From Pelobates cultripes (Eukaryota > Chordata > Amphibia > Anura > Pelobatidae): a stretch of 64,000 nucleotides of DNA. Where the stretch lies: assembly GCA_933207985.1 (NCBI GenBank), contig OW240918.1, positions 116,888,497 to 116,952,496 on the forward strand, given 5' to 3'. The position numbers and the translations under genes were made by a program. Shown here one piece after another: positions 63,280-64,000 of the stretch; position 1 is the stretch's first letter; every line of letters begins with the position of its first letter. The notes under the pieces are model-generated. The model was not told the DNA's origin. It searched no databases and was given only the letters and a program-made list of their open reading frames with translations.

Positions 63280-63782
63280 TACAGCACCCCTCACACAAAC
63301 ACTGCACCCCTCACACACATACTGCATCCCCTAGACACACATGCATTACATTACACCACAAACACAACACAACTAAAACCGACCTTATTACAGAATACCA
63401 CACCACAATCAGCTCGATCTACACAAGCAGGCTCCAAACATTTGCCCAATACTTTTCCCTGGCCCTTTTGTCTCCTGGTATCTCATTTATAAAGACACCA
63501 GAAACAAGATGCAAGGAAACACAGCGCAAGGATGTTATTAAATTTGCTTACACTGTGCAGAACAAATACAGGGCCTCTTTCTCATGGTAGAGCTCTTCAG
63601 CAGAGCTCTGTGCATGGTCTGCCCTGGAAGAGCATTGAACCAAAATGCTTACTTTGAGAGGGGGTGTGCTTGTCATTGGTGATGACAAAACACACCCTCT
63701 CTGCTCTGTCCCGCCCCCTTCTTATTGGGCCACCAAGATTAAAAAATGCCCTGGCCGAATTTTTTTTCCCAGTCTAGCCCTG
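62523..63782. mobile_element. Non-autonomous hAT element with exact target duplication but deleted left terminus
   Basis: Exact 8-bp duplication ATGTATAC at 62515-62522 and 63783-63790. Right end CCCAGTCTAGCCCTG fits the CAGGGCCGGACTGG family. The left reads CAGGAAATGCCCGGTGGGCT, which equals the family end with about 30 bp removed after CAGG. The rest parallels 21725-23622 in opposite orientation, and the interior is ACAC-rich (62900-63360). Confidence 0.82.
63180..63282. repeat. Compound TG/TA/CA microsatellite
   Basis: (TA)n, GGAAGTATTGTG, (TG)n, a (TA) run of about 40 bp, then (CA)n. It is self-complementary and lies inside the hAT element. A related GGAAGTATTGTGTGTG sequence is at 23115. 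Confidence 0.85.
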
Positions 63783-63790
63783 ATGTATAC

Positions 63791-64000
63791 CAATAAAAGT
63801 TGACCTCTTTTTACGGAGGAATGTGTGTAACAGGGTGCTCTACAAAGTGCAAGTGATTTTCAGGCTGCTCTCTACACTTGTGTGGAAATATCCTCTATCC
63901 CACTTGACAAAATAATAGATTTAAATACGGTGTGAGTAACAGGGACCTACACCTATAAGTGGAGCGCTCAAACTCATATATTGCTTACCAAGCGTTGTTT
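63791..64000. other. End of window without recognised feature
   Basis: AT-balanced sequence with no exon, terminal repeat or motif I can name. Confidence 0.3.

Noticed and set aside
62845..63590. 215-codon and 124-codon plus-strand frames
   Set aside because: Driven by ACAC and TATA microsatellites in the hAT at 62523-63782.

Overview
The window is nuclear DNA of a vertebrate, most likely a frog. It is AT-rich, with one intron-rich gene spread over about 47.6 kb and very little other coding capacity. The repeats argue for an anuran: many TTAA-flanked inverted-repeat elements whose ends read TTAAAGG (the pattern of the Xenopus T2/Kolobok MITEs), several non-autonomous hAT elements with 8-bp target duplications, a DIRS-type tyrosine-recombinase retrotransposon, CR1/Rex-like LINE tails, a sushi-like Ty3/gypsy fragment and many palindromic MITEs. 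The species cannot be named from sequence alone.

The gene is TMC5 (transmembrane channel-like 5) on the plus strand. Twenty-one coding exons between 3012 and 50528 join into one frame of 2691 nt (896 residues plus stop). Every intron is GT-AG and every codon phase agrees across its junction. Exons 1-6 encode a hydrophilic cytosolic N-terminus, exons 7-18 the multi-pass membrane domain with the family signature CWESYVGQ, and exons 19-21 the C-terminal tail. The tail ends in three copies of an alanine/methionine-rich repeat that I do not recognise from mammalian TMC5. The reading frame is open upstream of the chosen ATG, and a splice acceptor lies at 2957, so at least one further 5' exon should lie upstream, possibly outside the window.

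Layout. 1-2957: repeats only (a GC-rich patch, duplicated T2-like sequence, a minus-strand LINE with reverse-transcriptase motifs). 3.0-50.5 kb: TMC5, its long introns filled with nested transposons. The largest is intron 16 (36074-44370), which holds a DIRS-like element on the minus strand split by two hAT elements and one T2 element. 50.5-50.9 kb: probable 3' UTR. 51.3-53.0 kb: Ty3/gypsy gag-protease remnant split by a T2 element. 53.4-64.0 kb: T2, hAT, mariner and LINE copies, with no second host gene found.

The order of insertion can often be read directly. A hAT element sits inside another hAT element (22104-22702 in 21725-23622), a hAT inside a LINE (59353-60580), a hAT inside the DIRS element (41948-43388), and two T2 elements share one TTAA (30967-30970). 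No tRNA, rRNA, CRISPR array or bacterial feature was seen. I found no strong candidate for an undescribed biological system. The most interesting points are the TMC5 tail repeats, a shared hairpin or core carried by hAT families with different termini, and the layered DIRS element.
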